From Hymenobacter sp. BRD128 (GTDB taxonomy: Bacteria > Bacteroidota > Bacteroidia > Cytophagales > Hymenobacteraceae), in NCBI RefSeq assembly GCF_013256625.1, contig NZ_CP053908.1, positions 682,001 to 746,000 on the forward strand: 64,000 nucleotides of DNA, written 5' to 3'. Within the stretch, counting starts at the first letter, position 1. Each line of letters starts with the position of its first letter. The notes under the pieces were generated by a model, which saw only the letters and a program-made list of their open reading frames with translations, did not search any database and was not told where the DNA came from. The position numbers were made by a program, and so were the translations under genes. Positions 45,471 to 54,207 of the stretch are shown piece after piece.

Positions 45471-48248
45471 ATGCCCCGTCACTTCTGTTTATTTCTTTTG
45501 GTCATGCTCGGGCTTAGCCTGCGGGCCGGGGCCCAAACTAAGGCCCCGGCCCGCCCCGGTACTCCGGCCGGGGCGGCCATGCTGCTGCAAGTGCCCGGCA
45601 CGCAGGAGTTTTGTAAAATCGACGAAAAGGGCCGCTCGGTGCTGCCCAGTGGGCGCTACGTGACGCCGGCCGGGCAACTAGTACGCATTACCCACGACCC
45701 GATGGGCTTGGCCCTGAGCCCCGACGGCAAGACGGCCGTGACGCTGCACAACGGCGTATTCACGCGCCTCGACCTGGCTAGCCTGGCGGCGGTGCGCGTG
45801 CCGAGCTACGACAAGCAGCTCAAATCACCGCTTTCGAAAGGCTCGTTTCTGGGCGTCGCCTTTGCGGCCGACTCCAAGCGGGTATACCTAAGCGGCGGCG
45901 ACAACGGCGCGGTTATCGTCTACGACCTGGAGCGGATGCAGCGCCTCGATTCCATCTCCTTGAACGGGCCGGTAAGCGGGCAGACCTTCGTCGATAGCTT
46001 TACCTCGGACCTAGTGCTAAACGAGGCCGGCCACGAGCTGCTGGTGCTCGACCGGGGCAACTTTCGCCTAGTGCGCCTCGACCTGACTACCCGCCAGGTG
46101 ACGGCCAGCATTCCGGTGGGCCGGCAGCCCTTCGGCCTGGCGCTGAGCCCCGACCACCGCACGGCCCTGGTGGCCAACGTGGGCATGTACGCCTACCCCC
46201 TCATCCCAGGGGCAACGCCTAAAAATGCCGATTCGTTGATGATTACGCGGCATCCCTACGGCAATAACACGCCCGAATCCATCAACGGCACCACGGTGGA
46301 AGGCCGGCCGATTCCGGGCCTGGGCAGCCCCAATGCGCCCGACGCCATGAGCGTCTTTGCCGTGGATTTAGCCACCAATAAGGTGGTTGATAAATTCAAA
46401 ACCGGCCACTTGCTGGGCGAGATGATGGAGGATGCCGAGGTGGTAGGCGGGGCTAGCCCCAACTCGCTGGCCGTGGGCCGCCAGTACGCCTACGTCACCA
46501 ATGCCACCAACGACAACATCACGGTCATTGACTACCAACACCATAAGCTGCTGGGCGACATTCCGATTAGAGTAGACCCGCGCCTGGACCACTACCGGGG
46601 CCTGCTGCCCTTCGGCCTGACGCTGAGCGCCGACGAAAAAACGCTTTACGTGGCCCTGCTGGGCTTCAATGCCGTGGCCGTGGTAGACGTGGCCAGCCGC
46701 ACCACGCGGGGGCTGATTCCGACCGGCTGGGGCCCGGCGCGGGTGCGCCTCGCGGCTGATGAACGGACGCTCTACATCACTTCGTGCCGAGGCCTGGGTG
46801 CGGGTCCCAACGGCGGGGCGGGTTTCGTGGCGCCGCCCCAGGGCACCTACATCGGCGATATTCAGCTCGGTAGCTTCCAGAAAGTGCCGGTGCCCGACGC
46901 CGCGCAGCTGGCTACTTATACGAGGCAGGTGCTGGCTAACACCTTCGTGGCCACGCCGCTAGCCACCCCTACCTCATCCAAGGCCAAAACTGCCCCCAAC
47001 CCGCTGCCGGCCCTGCCCGGCCGCACGCCTACCCCGATTAAGTACATCGTCTACATTACCAAGGAAAATCGCACTTACGACGAGGTGCTGGGCCAGCTGC
47101 GCGAAGCCCGGGGCGACAGTGCCCTGGCCCGGTTAGGGGTCAACTGCGAGTACACCCTGCCCGCCGGGCAGCGCGGCCAGTTTCCGCACCTGCGGGTGGC
47201 GCCCAATCACCGCCGGGTGGCCCGGCAGTTCGCGTTTTCGGATAACTACTACTGCGATTCCGACGCTTCCATCCATGGCCACCACTGGATGCTGGGCGTG
47301 ATTCCCAACGAATGGGTCGAGGCTAATTCCAACGTGAGTAAAACGGCCAAAATCTTCTCACCCGCCCCCGGCCGGCGCTTTCCCGGCTCGACGGGCAGCA
47401 TGGACCCCGAGGACTACGCCGAAATCGGCGGCCTGTGGGAGGCGTTGGCGCGGCGGCACGTACCCTTCTATAACTTCGGGCAGGGCAACGAAACGGCTCA
47501 CAACCGCGAGGCCTGGCGCGACACGGCCACCGGCTCGGGCCACCTGGTGATGGTGCCCATGCAGCAGGCGCTGTACACGCGCACCAGCCACGATTACGCG
47601 GGCTTCAATACCAACATTCCCGACCAGTTCCGGGCCATGCAGTTCGAGCGCGAGTTCACCAAAAAGTGGCTCACGGGGCAGGCCAAGATGCCCGCGCTCG
47701 TGACCGTGCAGCTGCCCAACGACCACGGCGCCGGGGTGCGCCCCGCCGACGGCTACCCGTACCCGCAGTCGTTCATGGCCGATAACGACCTGGCCCTGGG
47801 CCGGATGCTGCACTTTTTGTCGCGCACGCCCTACTGGAAAAACATGCTCGTCATCGTGACCGAGGATGACCCGCAGGGCGGCGTCGACCACGTCGATGCC
47901 CACCGCTCGCTGCTCCTGCTGGCCGGGCCCTACGTCAAAAAAGGCTACGTGAGCCACACCCACGCCAACTTCGGCGCCGTGCTGAAGACGATTTACAACC
48001 TCCTCAACGTGCCCTACGTGAACCAGTACGACGCCACGGGTACGCTCCTGCAGGACTTCTTTACCAGCCAGCCCGATTTCCGGCCCTACTCGCTGGAAAA
48101 GAGCGATGTGCGCATTTTCGACCCGCAGGTGGCCATGCGCCGCTACGGCAAAGCCATCGACTGGCGCAAGGTGGAAAAAGGCCCCGAAATGGACGACGAG
48201 GATGAGGCCCGCGAAGCTCACTACCGCCAGCAAAAGAAGACCAAGTAA
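45471..48248 (+). CDS. YncE-like beta-propeller fused to an alkaline-phosphatase-superfamily phosphoesterase
   Basis: A 925-residue secreted protein; start at the ATG at 45471 with signal peptide CLFLLVMLGLSLRAGAQ. Residues about 70-500 form a seven-bladed propeller (LALSPDGKTAVTL, LSADEKTLYVALLGFNAVAV). After a Pro-rich hinge comes the phosphoesterase: IVYITKENRTYDEVLG (metal/nucleophile region), DNYYCDSDASIHGHHWMLG, VTVQLPNDHG and VTEDDPQGGVDHVDAHR. The domain is of the phospholipase C/acid phosphatase branch. It probably releases phosphate or phosphocholine-like groups in the periplasm or at the surface, downstream of SusCD uptake. Confidence 0.88.
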   Translation: MPRHFCLFLLVMLGLSLRAGAQTKAPARPGTPAGAAMLLQVPGTQEFCKIDEKGRSVLPSGRYVTPAGQLVRITHDPMGLALSPDGKTAVTLHNGVFTRLDLASLAAVRVPSYDKQLKSPLSKGSFLGVAFAADSKRVYLSGGDNGAVIVYDLERMQRLDSISLNGPVSGQTFVDSFTSDLVLNEAGHELLVLDRGNFRLVRLDLTTRQVTASIPVGRQPFGLALSPDHRTALVANVGMYAYPLIPGATPKNADSLMITRHPYGNNTPESINGTTVEGRPIPGLGSPNAPDAMSVFAVDLATNKVVDKFKTGHLLGEMMEDAEVVGGASPNSLAVGRQYAYVTNATNDNITVIDYQHHKLLGDIPIRVDPRLDHYRGLLPFGLTLSADEKTLYVALLGFNAVAVVDVASRTTRGLIPTGWGPARVRLAADERTLYITSCRGLGAGPNGGAGFVAPPQGTYIGDIQLGSFQKVPVPDAAQLATYTRQVLANTFVATPLATPTSSKAKTAPNPLPALPGRTPTPIKYIVYITKENRTYDEVLGQLREARGDSALARLGVNCEYTLPAGQRGQFPHLRVAPNHRRVARQFAFSDNYYCDSDASIHGHHWMLGVIPNEWVEANSNVSKTAKIFSPAPGRRFPGSTGSMDPEDYAEIGGLWEALARRHVPFYNFGQGNETAHNREAWRDTATGSGHLVMVPMQQALYTRTSHDYAGFNTNIPDQFRAMQFEREFTKKWLTGQAKMPALVTVQLPNDHGAGVRPADGYPYPQSFMADNDLALGRMLHFLSRTPYWKNMLVIVTEDDPQGGVDHVDAHRSLLLLAGPYVKKGYVSHTHANFGAVLKTIYNLLNVPYVNQYDATGTLLQDFFTSQPDFRPYSLEKSDVRIFDPQVAMRRYGKAIDWRKVEKGPEMDDEDEAREAHYRQQKKTK

Positions 48249-48257
48249 CCCGCCCTA

Positions 48258-48268
48258 CCCCCCCCCCC
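48258..48268 (+). repeat. Run of eleven C directly before a start codon
   Basis: The tract occupies the position where a ribosome-binding site would be, immediately before the ATG at 48269. Homopolymers in such a place can vary in length and alter translation; the length is also prone to sequencing error. Confidence 0.6.
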
Positions 48269-49537
48269 ATGAAAAACCAAATATTCTTGCTGCTCAGCCT
48301 GCTAGGGTGGCACCTGACCCTGGCCCAGCCGCCGGGCCGGGCCCGCAAGGTGGTGTTTATCATTGCCGATGGCATTCCGGCCGACGTGCTGGAAAAAGCC
48401 AATACCCCGACCATCAAAAAGCTGATAGCAAGCGGCACCTACCTGCGCGCCCACGTGGGCGGCGCGAAAGGCACCTATACCCAGACGCCCACCATCTCGG
48501 CGCCCGGCTACAACGACCTGCTCACCGGTACCTGGGGCTACAAGCACAACGTGTGGGACAACGCCATTAAGGCCCCTAACTATCACTACCCCACCATTTT
48601 TCGTCTACTCAAAGACGCCCGGCCCGCCAGCAAAATCGCCATCTTTTCGACCTGGCGCGACAACCGTACTAAGCTCGTGGGCGAGGGATTGCCGGCCGCC
48701 GGTAATTTGCGCTTTGACTACCAGGCCGATGGCTACGAGCTGGATACCGTCGCGTTTCCGCACGATAAGCAAAGCCTCTACACCCACGCCATCGATGACA
48801 AGGTAGTGGCCGAAGCCGCTGCCTGCCTGCGCGAACATGGCCCTGACCTGTCGTGGATTTACTTGGAGCATACCGATGACATGGGCCACCGCCACGGCGA
48901 CAGCGAGGAGCAGCGGCGCGCCGTGGGCTACGTCGATGCCCAGGTAGGCCGCATCTGGGCCACGCTGCGCGAGCGCATGAAAACCCAGCCTGAAGACTGG
49001 CTGCTGGTGCTCACCACCGACCACGGCCGCGATGCCCAGACCGGCCGCAACCACGGCGGCCAGTCAGACCGCGAGCGCACTACCTGGCTGGTCCTCAACG
49101 ATAAAAACGTGAATACCTACGCCCGTCGCGCGCCGGTAGCGATAGTGGACGTGCTGCCCACTATCGCTAGCTTTATGCAGTTGCCCCTACCCCCTGCCAC
49201 CCAGCGCGAGCTGGACGGAGTGCCGCTCATCGGGCCCGTATCGCTGGTCGCACCGCACGTAGCCGCGGCCAGCGACAGCCTGCGCATAACGTGGACGGCC
49301 CTGGCCAGCCAGCCGGAAAACGTAAAGGTGTGGGCCACTAAAACTAACAACTTCAAAACCGGCGGTACGGATGACTACGAGCTGCTGGGCACTTTGCCGC
49401 TAGCCCGGCAGCGCTTGGCCCTGAGCCGGGCGGCCTACCCCGCTGCGTTTTACAAAATCGTGCTCGAAGGCGCCCACAACACCGTCAACACTTGGCTAAT
49501 GCCCGCCGGCCCGCCCCCGCCCGGCGGCACCGACTAG
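48269..49537 (+). CDS. Secreted alkaline-phosphatase-superfamily phosphodiesterase (type I / PhnA-like)
   Basis: A 422-residue exported enzyme (signal peptide ending LTLAQ). Metal- and catalysis-related motifs: VVFIIADGIPADVL, the nucleophile Thr region QTPTISAPGYNDLLTG, HTDDMGHRHGDS and TTDHGRDAQTGRNHGG. This is the nucleotide pyrophosphatase/phosphonoacetate hydrolase branch. In a phosphonate gene set a PhnA-type activity is possible, but phosphodiesters are equally likely. It is 20 bp after the preceding gene; 3' end overlaps the convergent HAD gene. Confidence 0.85.
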   Translation: MKNQIFLLLSLLGWHLTLAQPPGRARKVVFIIADGIPADVLEKANTPTIKKLIASGTYLRAHVGGAKGTYTQTPTISAPGYNDLLTGTWGYKHNVWDNAIKAPNYHYPTIFRLLKDARPASKIAIFSTWRDNRTKLVGEGLPAAGNLRFDYQADGYELDTVAFPHDKQSLYTHAIDDKVVAEAAACLREHGPDLSWIYLEHTDDMGHRHGDSEEQRRAVGYVDAQVGRIWATLRERMKTQPEDWLLVLTTDHGRDAQTGRNHGGQSDRERTTWLVLNDKNVNTYARRAPVAIVDVLPTIASFMQLPLPPATQRELDGVPLIGPVSLVAPHVAAASDSLRITWTALASQPENVKVWATKTNNFKTGGTDDYELLGTLPLARQRLALSRAAYPAAFYKIVLEGAHNTVNTWLMPAGPPPPGGTD

Positions 49538-50271
49538 GCCGGCACCAGCTCGGCTTGCAGTTGTCGGTGGAACTCGGTGAGCGACGAAAACAGACCGTCA
49601 TTGGGGTAGGCCGCCAGTTGCTGCGCCGAGTGGGTGCCGTTGGTGAGGCCCAGGCTGCGGGCGCAGCCCGCGCGCCGGCCCGATTCCAGGTCTGAGGGCG
49701 TATCGCCAATATTCCAGACTCGCCGCGGGTCGGTGATTCCTAAGATTTGCATGGCCTGGTGAATCATGAGCGGGGCGGGGCGGCCCTCGGCTACTTCGTC
49801 GCTAGCAATGGAGAAGTCAATAAGTGACTGGTTGCTGCCCCGGCGCTGCGCATCGAGACCTACGTGCCAGCCCAGCCGGCGCAAAATCAGGTCGGTCACC
49901 TCGCGGTAAAAGCCCGTAGTGAGGGCAATGCGGATACCCTGGCTTTTGAGAAAAGTAAACAAGTCGAGGCAGCCCTCGGTGGGCAGCACGTCGGCCGTGC
50001 GGTAGTGGCTTTCCAGAATAGCTCGAAACACCCGGTACGAGTGGTCTACCTGGGCAATTAGCTCGGTTTCGGGGGCGCCAGGCCCCAGCTGCTCTCGCCA
50101 GAGTAGGTCAAAGACGAAGCGCTTGGCCTGGCCCTGCACGGCCAGAATGCGTGCCGCGGAGGCCCGCAGGCCCGTGGCGGCGGCGGCCTGGGCAAAGCAG
50201 GCTTCTACCTCGTGCTGGTCGCGCACGGTGGTGCCGGCCATGTCGAATACCAGGAGTTGCAAAGGGAGCAT
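49534..50271 (-). CDS. Phosphonatase-like HAD hydrolase (TIGR03351 type)
   Basis: A 245-residue haloacid-dehalogenase-family enzyme related to phosphonoacetaldehyde hydrolase PhnX. Motif I is VFDMAGTTVRD (nucleophile and acid Asp), motif II ALTTGFYREV, motif III/IV GRPAPLMIHQAM and IGDTPSDLESGRRAG. The cap domain has AKRFVFDLLW. The family is known to sit beside the TIGR03364 oxidoreductase, as found at 51099. It lacks the Lys-bearing sequence that forms the Schiff base in true PhnX as far as can be judged by eye, so the substrate may be a relative of phosphonoacetaldehyde. Confidence 0.85.
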   Translation of the reverse strand: MLPLQLLVFDMAGTTVRDQHEVEACFAQAAAATGLRASAARILAVQGQAKRFVFDLLWREQLGPGAPETELIAQVDHSYRVFRAILESHYRTADVLPTEGCLDLFTFLKSQGIRIALTTGFYREVTDLILRRLGWHVGLDAQRRGSNQSLIDFSIASDEVAEGRPAPLMIHQAMQILGITDPRRVWNIGDTPSDLESGRRAGCARSLGLTNGTHSAQQLAAYPNDGLFSSLTEFHRQLQAELVPA

Positions 50272-50386
50272 GAGTAAGGAACTTATAGTGTTAACTAATA
50301 TGCAACAAAAATAGAAGCCGCCTTCCCTAGTTCGTTCAGCAGATACCTCAACTTTACGTTACGTTTTTCGTCCCCAACTTGCCCGC

Positions 50387-50962
50387 ATGAAGCACGACAA
50401 GCTGAGTTTAATCGGCCTCCGCATCCTGGAAATGCGCAAAGCAAAAAAGATGAGCCTGCGCGAGCTAGCCAAGCGCAGCGGCCTCTCGGCGGGCTTGCTC
50501 TCTAAAATCGAGAATTTTCGCACGGTTCCGTCGCTGTCGGTGCTGGTTGAAATCGCCAACTCACTGGAGGTAGATGTTTCGACGCTGGTCAAGAACATCA
50601 ACGGCGAAGCGGCCGCGCCCTACCTGCTGGTGCGCGCTGAGGCGGGCCGCCCCGAAAAGCGCGACGACTCCAAAGGTTTGCTTTATAACTACCTGCTCTC
50701 GCAGGACCTGGCCAGCTATACCCTGCGCGTCAACGAGGTCATTATTAATCCCGACACCTATCGCAAGCCGCTTTCAACCAATGCCTTGGAGCTGGTGCAC
50801 GTGCTGGAAGGCACCGTGCGCTACGGCTTTAAGGACGAGGAGGTGACGCTGGGGAAGGGCGACACGCTGTACTTCGACGGCCTGCTGGCGCACTCGGTGC
50901 GCAACGATACGGCCGGGCGCGTCCGGCTCTTCAAAGTGTACCTGCTGCGCCAGGCCGAGTAG
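50387..50962 (+). CDS. XRE-family regulator with cupin sensor domain
   Basis: A 191-residue transcription regulator. The helix-turn-helix (MSLRELAKRSGLSAGLLSKI, residues about 22-41) is followed by a cupin domain (ALELVHVLEGTVRYGF, LGKGDTLYFDGLLAHSVRND) that probably binds a small ligand. Divergent from the phosphonatase-like gene and upstream of the FAD oxidoreductase, it is the likely local regulator of phosphonate catabolism. Confidence 0.9.
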   Translation: MKHDKLSLIGLRILEMRKAKKMSLRELAKRSGLSAGLLSKIENFRTVPSLSVLVEIANSLEVDVSTLVKNINGEAAAPYLLVRAEAGRPEKRDDSKGLLYNYLLSQDLASYTLRVNEVIINPDTYRKPLSTNALELVHVLEGTVRYGFKDEEVTLGKGDTLYFDGLLAHSVRNDTAGRVRLFKVYLLRQAE

Positions 50963-51060
50963 CCGGCAGGGCCGGCCTAGGCATTAGGCAGCCGGCGCCG
51001 AGCGGACAGAAATAATGAACTAATAACAAGGAGCCGAGTTTCCTATTAGGCAACAATGGG

Positions 51061-51068
51061 TAGATTTG
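51061..51068 (+). promoter_or_regulatory. Probable -7 promoter element for the FAD oxidoreductase gene
   Basis: TAGATTTG is an exact TAnnTTTG match, 30 bp before the ATG at 51099. No clear TTG at -33. Confidence 0.4.
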
Positions 51069-51098
51069 CCGGGCCGGGGCAAGCAGCCGGCGTTCGTC

Positions 51099-52256
51099 AT
51101 GGAAAACGCGTTCGACTTGATTGTAGTGGGGGCCGGGGCCCTGGGAGCTTTTCACGCCTATTTTGCTCTGCAGCGCGGCCTGAACGTGCTGGTGCTGGAG
51201 AAAGACGCCCGCCCCGTGGAGGCAACCGTGCGCAATTTTGGCCAGATTATTACCTCCGGCATGGCCGAGGGCGAATGGTTCGACTACGCCCGCGTGAGCC
51301 TCGAAACGTACCAGAAGATTCAGGCCGAGTGCGACATTTCCATCCGGCGCAACGGCTCCCTCTACCTGGCCTCGACCGAGCTGGAACTCCAGGTACTGGC
51401 CGAAAAGCACGCCCGCTACGCGGCCCTGGGGTATCCGTCGCGGCTGCTCACGGCGGCCGAGTGCCAACAGCGCCTGCCGGCGGTGCGGGCCAGCTACTGC
51501 GTGGGCGGCCTGCTGTTTGAGCAGGAGGTCACGGCCGAGCCCGACCTGCTGATTCACCGTCTGCTAGCCTACCTCACCGAGCGCTGGCACCTCGACTACC
51601 GCCCGGCCACGCCGGTGCTGGCCGTCACGGCCAACTCGGCCGGCTGCGAGGTAGTGGATGCGCGCGGCCAGCGCTACCGGGCGGCCCAGGTGCTTGTGTG
51701 CACCGGCCGCGACTGCCAGTTTTTATTCCCAGAAATCTTCGCGCAGAGCGACCTGCAACTTTGTAAGCTCCAGATGCTGGCCACCTACCCGCTGCCCCAG
51801 GTGCAGCTACCGGGCTCGGTGCTTACGGGCCTGAGCATCCGGCGCTACCCCGCGTTTCGCGACTGCCCCTCGTTTGCCCAGCTACTAACCGAGCCCGTGC
51901 CGGCTGCCTTGCAGCAGTGGGGTATTCACCTGCTTTTCAAGCAAGCGCTGGATGGCTCCATTATCATCGGCGACACGCACGAATACGCTAGCCTGGCCGA
52001 CGCGGCTACCCTGGATTTCAATAATTCGGACGAGCTTAATCAGCTGATGCTCGGCGAAGCCCGGCGCATACTTGACCTACCCGACTGGCGCATTCAGCGC
52101 ACCTGGAACGGTTATTATACGCAGTCTAAATCGGGGGAAATATTTCAGCATTCGCCCGACCCGCGCATTCACCTTATCACCGGCATTGGGGGCAAAGGCA
52201 TGACATCGGCCTGCGGCTTTGCCGCCCACAACGTGGCCCGCCTGGCGCTGGGGTAA
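51099..52256 (+). CDS. FAD-dependent oxidoreductase of the phosphonate-linked TIGR03364 family
   Basis: A 385-residue DAO-fold flavoprotein. FAD motif DLIVVGAGALGAFHAYFAL (residues 6-24) and the family-specific VEATVRNFGQIITSGM follow; the C-terminus has HLITGIGGKGMTSACGFA. TIGR03364 is described as syntenic with phosphonatase-like HAD enzymes and proposed to deaminate an aminophosphonate close to 2-aminoethylphosphonate. It would supply the aldehyde that the HAD enzyme at 49534 could cleave. The start ATG at 51099 lies just after a -7 promoter match. Confidence 0.88.
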   Translation: MENAFDLIVVGAGALGAFHAYFALQRGLNVLVLEKDARPVEATVRNFGQIITSGMAEGEWFDYARVSLETYQKIQAECDISIRRNGSLYLASTELELQVLAEKHARYAALGYPSRLLTAAECQQRLPAVRASYCVGGLLFEQEVTAEPDLLIHRLLAYLTERWHLDYRPATPVLAVTANSAGCEVVDARGQRYRAAQVLVCTGRDCQFLFPEIFAQSDLQLCKLQMLATYPLPQVQLPGSVLTGLSIRRYPAFRDCPSFAQLLTEPVPAALQQWGIHLLFKQALDGSIIIGDTHEYASLADAATLDFNNSDELNQLMLGEARRILDLPDWRIQRTWNGYYTQSKSGEIFQHSPDPRIHLITGIGGKGMTSACGFAAHNVARLALG

Positions 52257-52805
52257 GATGGTTGCAAGCAGAATTTGCCGTGGTCTGGTTGTGTCGGCGG
52301 CCTCTTGGGCGTGGGGCACGTGTTGAGTATCACGTAGTCGCCTAAGCGCGTGAAGGCTGCCAGCCTGTTAGCCCTGGTCGGCGCCGGGCAGCTGCTGATG
52401 GCCTTGCTCCTCGACCAGCCGTTGCGGGTGGCTAGGGCTCACCCGCAACGGCTGGTCCCTTTCTAAACTAATCGGAGCAGTGCTCTGGTTGGCGGCGCTT
52501 GGTTGATAAACAGACCTTGAAGCTGTATGAGAAGTGGGACAGCGAGCGATAACAAGCGGATAGCCGGCGAAAAGCCGGTAGCCCGTACCACCCGCTGACC
52601 CCGTAGCGGCTCCAAGAGGCGCAAAATGTGCGGATGCGGCGCTCGTTGAACCTGGTTATCCGGGCTCGGCCCCGCAGCGGCAGCAGCATGTCGAACCAGT
52701 AGGCGTACCCTCTCTCCGCACCAAGTGGACTAGCTGGCTATTCCAGCGGCGCCCGTGAATAAACCTAGCCAGTTTGCGCCGGGTGAAGCGTACGCAGTGC
52801 CGGGT
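52257..52805. other. Gene-poor degenerate region
   Basis: 549 bp with only short broken frames. It contains the transporter-like fragment at 52350-52466 and a perfect 17-bp inverted repeat (52413-52429 / 52441-52457; gaccagccgttgcgggt). The remainder shows no recognisable coding sense on either strand and looks like remains of lost genes. Confidence 0.5.
52350..52466 (+). pseudogene. C-terminal fragment resembling a YdcZ/DMT-type transporter
   Basis: A 38-codon frame (KAASLLALVGAGQLLMALLL) resembles the last membrane helix of DUF606/YdcZ drug/metabolite transporters (VVAGQLL..LLLD pattern). No upstream part is present. The call rests on a short motif. Confidence 0.3.
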
Positions 52806-53234
52806 TTATAGCGGCGCGGGCAGCGCAGCGGCACGGGCCAACTCTTGGTACTTGCGGATGGTGCCGGCCTGGTCCTGGCGCAATTCCAGCATCAAGGCCG
52901 TATCAGCGACGTGGGCGCAGTGCTTATGGCCCCACAGAATAAATTCTCCCAGCAGCGGGGCCAGGTCCAGCCCTTTCTCGGTAAGGCGGTAGATAAACTT
53001 CGATTTTTTATCGGCCGCCACGGCCTTGGTCACAATACCCTGGCACTCCAGCAAGGCTAGCCGGTCGGCCAGAATGTTGGTAGCCATTTTTTCTTCGGAT
53101 TGGGCAAACTCCCCGTAAGAAGACTTGCCAATGAATAGCAAGTCCCTCATAATCAGAAGGGTCCACTTGTCGCCCAGAATGTCGAGCGAAGAGCTTAGGG
53201 CGCAGGCCGAGCGCTGTTTGGGCGATTTCATCAC
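52806..53234 (-). CDS. HxlR-family transcription regulator 1
   Basis: A 142-residue winged-helix regulator: KSPKQRSACALSSSLDILGDK, WTLLIMRDLLFIGKSSYGEF, then the wing DKKSKFIYRLTEKGLDL. Two Cys occur (CALSSS at about residue 11; AHVADT region CAHV), and some HxlR proteins sense electrophiles through Cys. Its 5' end faces an operator/promoter region (53249-53300) shared with the SDR gene now displaced by an IS. Confidence 0.92.
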   Translation of the reverse strand: MMKSPKQRSACALSSSLDILGDKWTLLIMRDLLFIGKSSYGEFAQSEEKMATNILADRLALLECQGIVTKAVAADKKSKFIYRLTEKGLDLAPLLGEFILWGHKHCAHVADTALMLELRQDQAGTIRKYQELARAAALPAPL

Positions 53235-53248
53235 GCGAAAATAAATTT

Positions 53249-53300
53249 ACTTGCAATTTGCAAGTTTAATAGTCTACCTTTGCACTTGCAAAAAGCAAGT
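53249..53300. promoter_or_regulatory. HxlR operator pair and promoter
   Basis: Two matching inverted repeats, acttgcaatttgcaagt (53249-53265) and acttgcaaaaagcaagt (53284-53300), both of the form ACTTGC-N5-GCAAGT, 35 bp apart. Between them lies TACCTTTG (53275-53282), an exact Bacteroidota -7 element, with TTG at 53251-53253 at the -33 distance. A regulator bound to both sites would bracket the plus-strand promoter. Confidence 0.75.
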
Positions 53301-53336
53301 AAATATACGCACTGCTTACTCTCGCATCCCGCGCTA

Positions 53337-54139
53337 GGTTGTACGGACAATTATCTTTGCGTTCGTGAGCAATCTGGATGAAATCAGTGACCGTGCTTGG
53401 ACCGCTTTGGCCCCACATTTATCGGGCAAAGCGGGCGACGTGGGCCGAACAGGCGTCGATAACCGACTCTTTCTCAACGCCGTGTTCTGGGTGGCGCGCC
53501 ACGGCTGCGCCTGGCGTGCACTGCCGGCCCGCTTTGGCAAACACGACACGTTGCGCAAACGCAGCCGGCGCTGGGCCCAAAAAGGCATTTGGCAACGCTT
53601 GTTCGAAGCCGTGCAGGAACCAGACCTGGATTGGGTGATGCTTGATTCGACCGTGGTGCGGGCCCACGCGCAGGCGGCGGGCAGCCGAAAAAAAGCCGCG
53701 TCGGCGACGAAGCCCTCGGCCGCAGCCGCGGCGGGCTGACGACCAAAATCCACGCCCTCGTCGACGCGCTGGGTAACCCGTTGCGCGTGGTGCTCGGTCC
53801 CGGCCAGCAAGCCGATTGTCGACGCGTAGCGGAACTGCTGCCGGCCGCTGAGGGTACCAGCAACGTGCTGGCAGACAAAGCCTACGATACGGACGCCGTA
53901 CTCGCCAGCGTGGCCGCCCTCGGTGCCCAAGCGGTGATTCCCAGCAAAAAGAACCGCCTCGTCCAACGCGTGATTGACCGAAATCTGTACCGCGACCGCA
54001 ACAAAGTCGAGCGCTTTTTTAGTCGCCTCAAGCAGTTTCGCCGGCTGGCCACGCGCTATGATAAAACGGCCAGCAGCTTCTTAGGAATGGTGCATTTCAT
54101 CTCAGCACTCTTGTGGCTTCGCTAATTGTCCGTGCAACC
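53337..54139 (+). mobile_element. IS5-family insertion sequence, copy 2
   Basis: Identical over 803 bp to the element at 6496-7298 as far as compared, in the same orientation, also flanked by CTAG (target gCTAGc). It lies in the leader between the HxlR-type promoter and the SDR gene at 54208. Confidence 0.93.
53365..54125 (+). CDS. IS5-family transposase, copy 2 (programmed -1 frameshift)
   Basis: Same two-frame structure as at 6524: first frame 53365-53739, slip at the seven-A run 53688-53694, second frame to 54125. The three catalytic residues are retained, so this copy should be active. Confidence 0.92.
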
Positions 54140-54207
54140 TAGCCTTGAGGCCAGGCGCTTTACCCGAGGGGGCGTTATCCACCGCCCCACTCATTCATTT
54201 TTACCCC

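Noticed and set aside
52468..52689. 73-codon minus-strand frame in the degenerate region
   Set aside because: Arg/Ser/Cys-rich composition without similarity to any known family; treated as noncoding.
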